Positions 63,083 through 64,000 of a stretch of 64,000 nucleotides of DNA are shown one piece after another. Under the pieces are notes generated by a model. The model was not told the DNA's origin. It worked only from the letters and a program-made list of their open reading frames with translations, and ran no database searches. Source of the DNA: Tenodera sinensis (taxonomy: Eukaryota; Arthropoda; Insecta; Mantodea; Mantidae); assembly GCA_030765045.1 (NCBI GenBank), contig CM060966.1:65965921-66029920 (forward strand). The letters are read 5' to 3'. Within the stretch, counting starts at the first letter, position 1; every line of letters starts with the position of its first letter. A program made the position numbers and the translations under genes.

Positions 63083-64000
63083 TGTTGTTGTTAGCTAATG
63101 CTGGATTTCTGACAGTGAAGTCATTAATCCTCTTGCTCTCCAATATTTTTCACTGATGGATGGGGCACTAGAAGTGGCCGGGCATATTTGAAGGTGGTCT
63201 CGATCCATTTCCTCTTGCAGATCACATAGAAGACAGAGTGGTGAAGAATATATCCCAATTCTGTTTAAATATTTTTCCAGACAATCATGTCCTGTAATCA
63301 ACCTGAAGGTTGCAACTCCTGTTTTTCGAGGATACTCAGGAATTGCCCGTTTGAACGTTTGGTAGTTCCCATCATTTATTCTTTGATTTTTCATAGTAAT
63401 GCTGTTCAATAATTTTTTTGTATTCAGAGTTGAATAATCTTTTAGCTGCATAAAATGGTAGATTAACTATAGATTTCTGTACACTACTGGTACCCTTTTT
63501 TGCAAGAAAATCAGCTTTCTCATTACCACTCAGTCCACAGTGAGCAGCTGGTATCCATTGGAAGACTAGGTGTTTTTGAAGTGCTGTTAGATGGGTAAGG
63601 ATTTTCCAGCATTCTATAATTGTTTAGTTTTTTGGTGACAACTTGGAAGTAATTGCTATAATTGCTGCCCTGGAATCTGAGAGAATAGCTGCTTGCTGAA
63701 AATGTGAAATTCTGTACAAAAGATTTTGTAGGGTCATTCAAATTGCTTCAATTTCTCCATCAAAGTTTGTAGTTCCATAACTTAAAGATTTGTAATAGGA
63801 AAAGAGGTGACACATGACTCCAGCCCCTGCTCCTTCTTGGTTTGATATCAATGATCCATCAGTATAAATATGGAGCCATTTGTGTTCTGGAAACCTAGTA
63901 TGGATTGTCTCTAATGCCAATAATTATTTATAGAACACTAGTTGGAGTATCACTTTTCTTAACTTCTTCTATCAGGTGTAAATAATATGTGATGTCTAAT
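63083..64000 (-). mobile_element. I-type LINE, RNase H end (continues beyond window)
   Basis: The tail is at 63083-63100. C terminus (63451-63095): PEYPRKTGVATFRLITGHDC ... KYWRARGLMTSLSEIQH. RNase H: HKWLHIYTDGSLISNQEGAG (Asp), NFDGEIEAI (Glu), DSRAAIIAI-like (frameshifted), and WIPAAHCGLSGNEKADFLAK with one inserted residue (His/Asp). There are frameshifts near 63450, 63640 and 63740. It is the same family as copies 2 and 3 at 58548 and 59163. Upstream ORF2 lies right of 64000. Confidence 0.83.

Noticed and set aside
1..64000. CRISPR arrays, operons, bacterial promoters or Shine-Dalgarno sites
   Set aside because: The window is clearly eukaryotic (spliced exons, SINEs, LINEs); regularly spaced repeats seen are satellites and microsatellites.

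Overview
This window is eukaryotic and reads as a piece of a large, transposon-filled arthropod genome, most likely an insect. Three spliced exons are present, and nearly everything else is mobile elements of the mix usual in insects: RTE, CR1, Jockey and I-type LINEs, Penelope-like elements, Gypsy, hAT, mariner, Tc1 and tRNA-derived SINEs. The species cannot be fixed from sequence alone; a cockroach or other polyneopteran is a guess.

Host gene. Exons at 6353-6492, 33899-34135 and 53107-53339 on the + strand have clean splice sites, and their reading frame continues across both junctions (both introns phase 2). The product resembles TAF1B/Rrn7, the TFIIB-like subunit of the RNA polymerase I selectivity factor. 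The introns are about 27.4 kb and 19.0 kb and hold nearly all other features. Coding exons make up about 1% of the window.

Layout. 1-4950: a Jockey-type LINE (-) carrying two related poly(A) elements, one of them a complete gag-only element with 10-bp target duplications, next to a Penelope endonuclease fragment. 5068-8400: RTE end, TAF1B exon, Penelope 3' end, mariner relic. 8555-27040: one RTE LINE (+) with a very long GAT-repeat tail, split by three hAT transposons. The first hAT contains a 1.66-kb (GGTC)n array; the second contains a nearly intact young Gypsy element that is itself hit by a SINE. 27080-33800: SINEs, a second CGGBP1-type hAT relic, mariner, Tc1, a LINE hit by a 125-bp Penelope 3' end, and repeats. 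34200-38130: SINEs, RTE relic, repeats, a long hairpin MITE. 38300-45600: a CR1-type LINE with an SGNH-esterase ORF1 (-), interrupted by about 3 kb that carries a tandem array, a PP2A-B56 exon fragment and a deleted LINE. 45990-51230: an I-type LINE with RNase H (-), interrupted by an opposite-strand, internally deleted relative. 52395-64000: tRNA-bearing repeats, the third exon, SINE, several LINE derivatives, a decayed gene of a multicopy arthropod family, a minisatellite, a Gypsy integrase relic, and the end of another LINE.

The most notable items are the gag-only retroelement, a 44-nt hammerhead-like motif shared by two Penelope copies, the B56 exon inside a TE-bounded insertion, the recurrent internally deleted LINEs that keep 5' UTR and 3' end, the (GGTC)n expansion, and an element whose internal tRNA-like cassette lies in opposite orientations in its two copies. 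No new gene system (operon, defence island, CRISPR) is visible.
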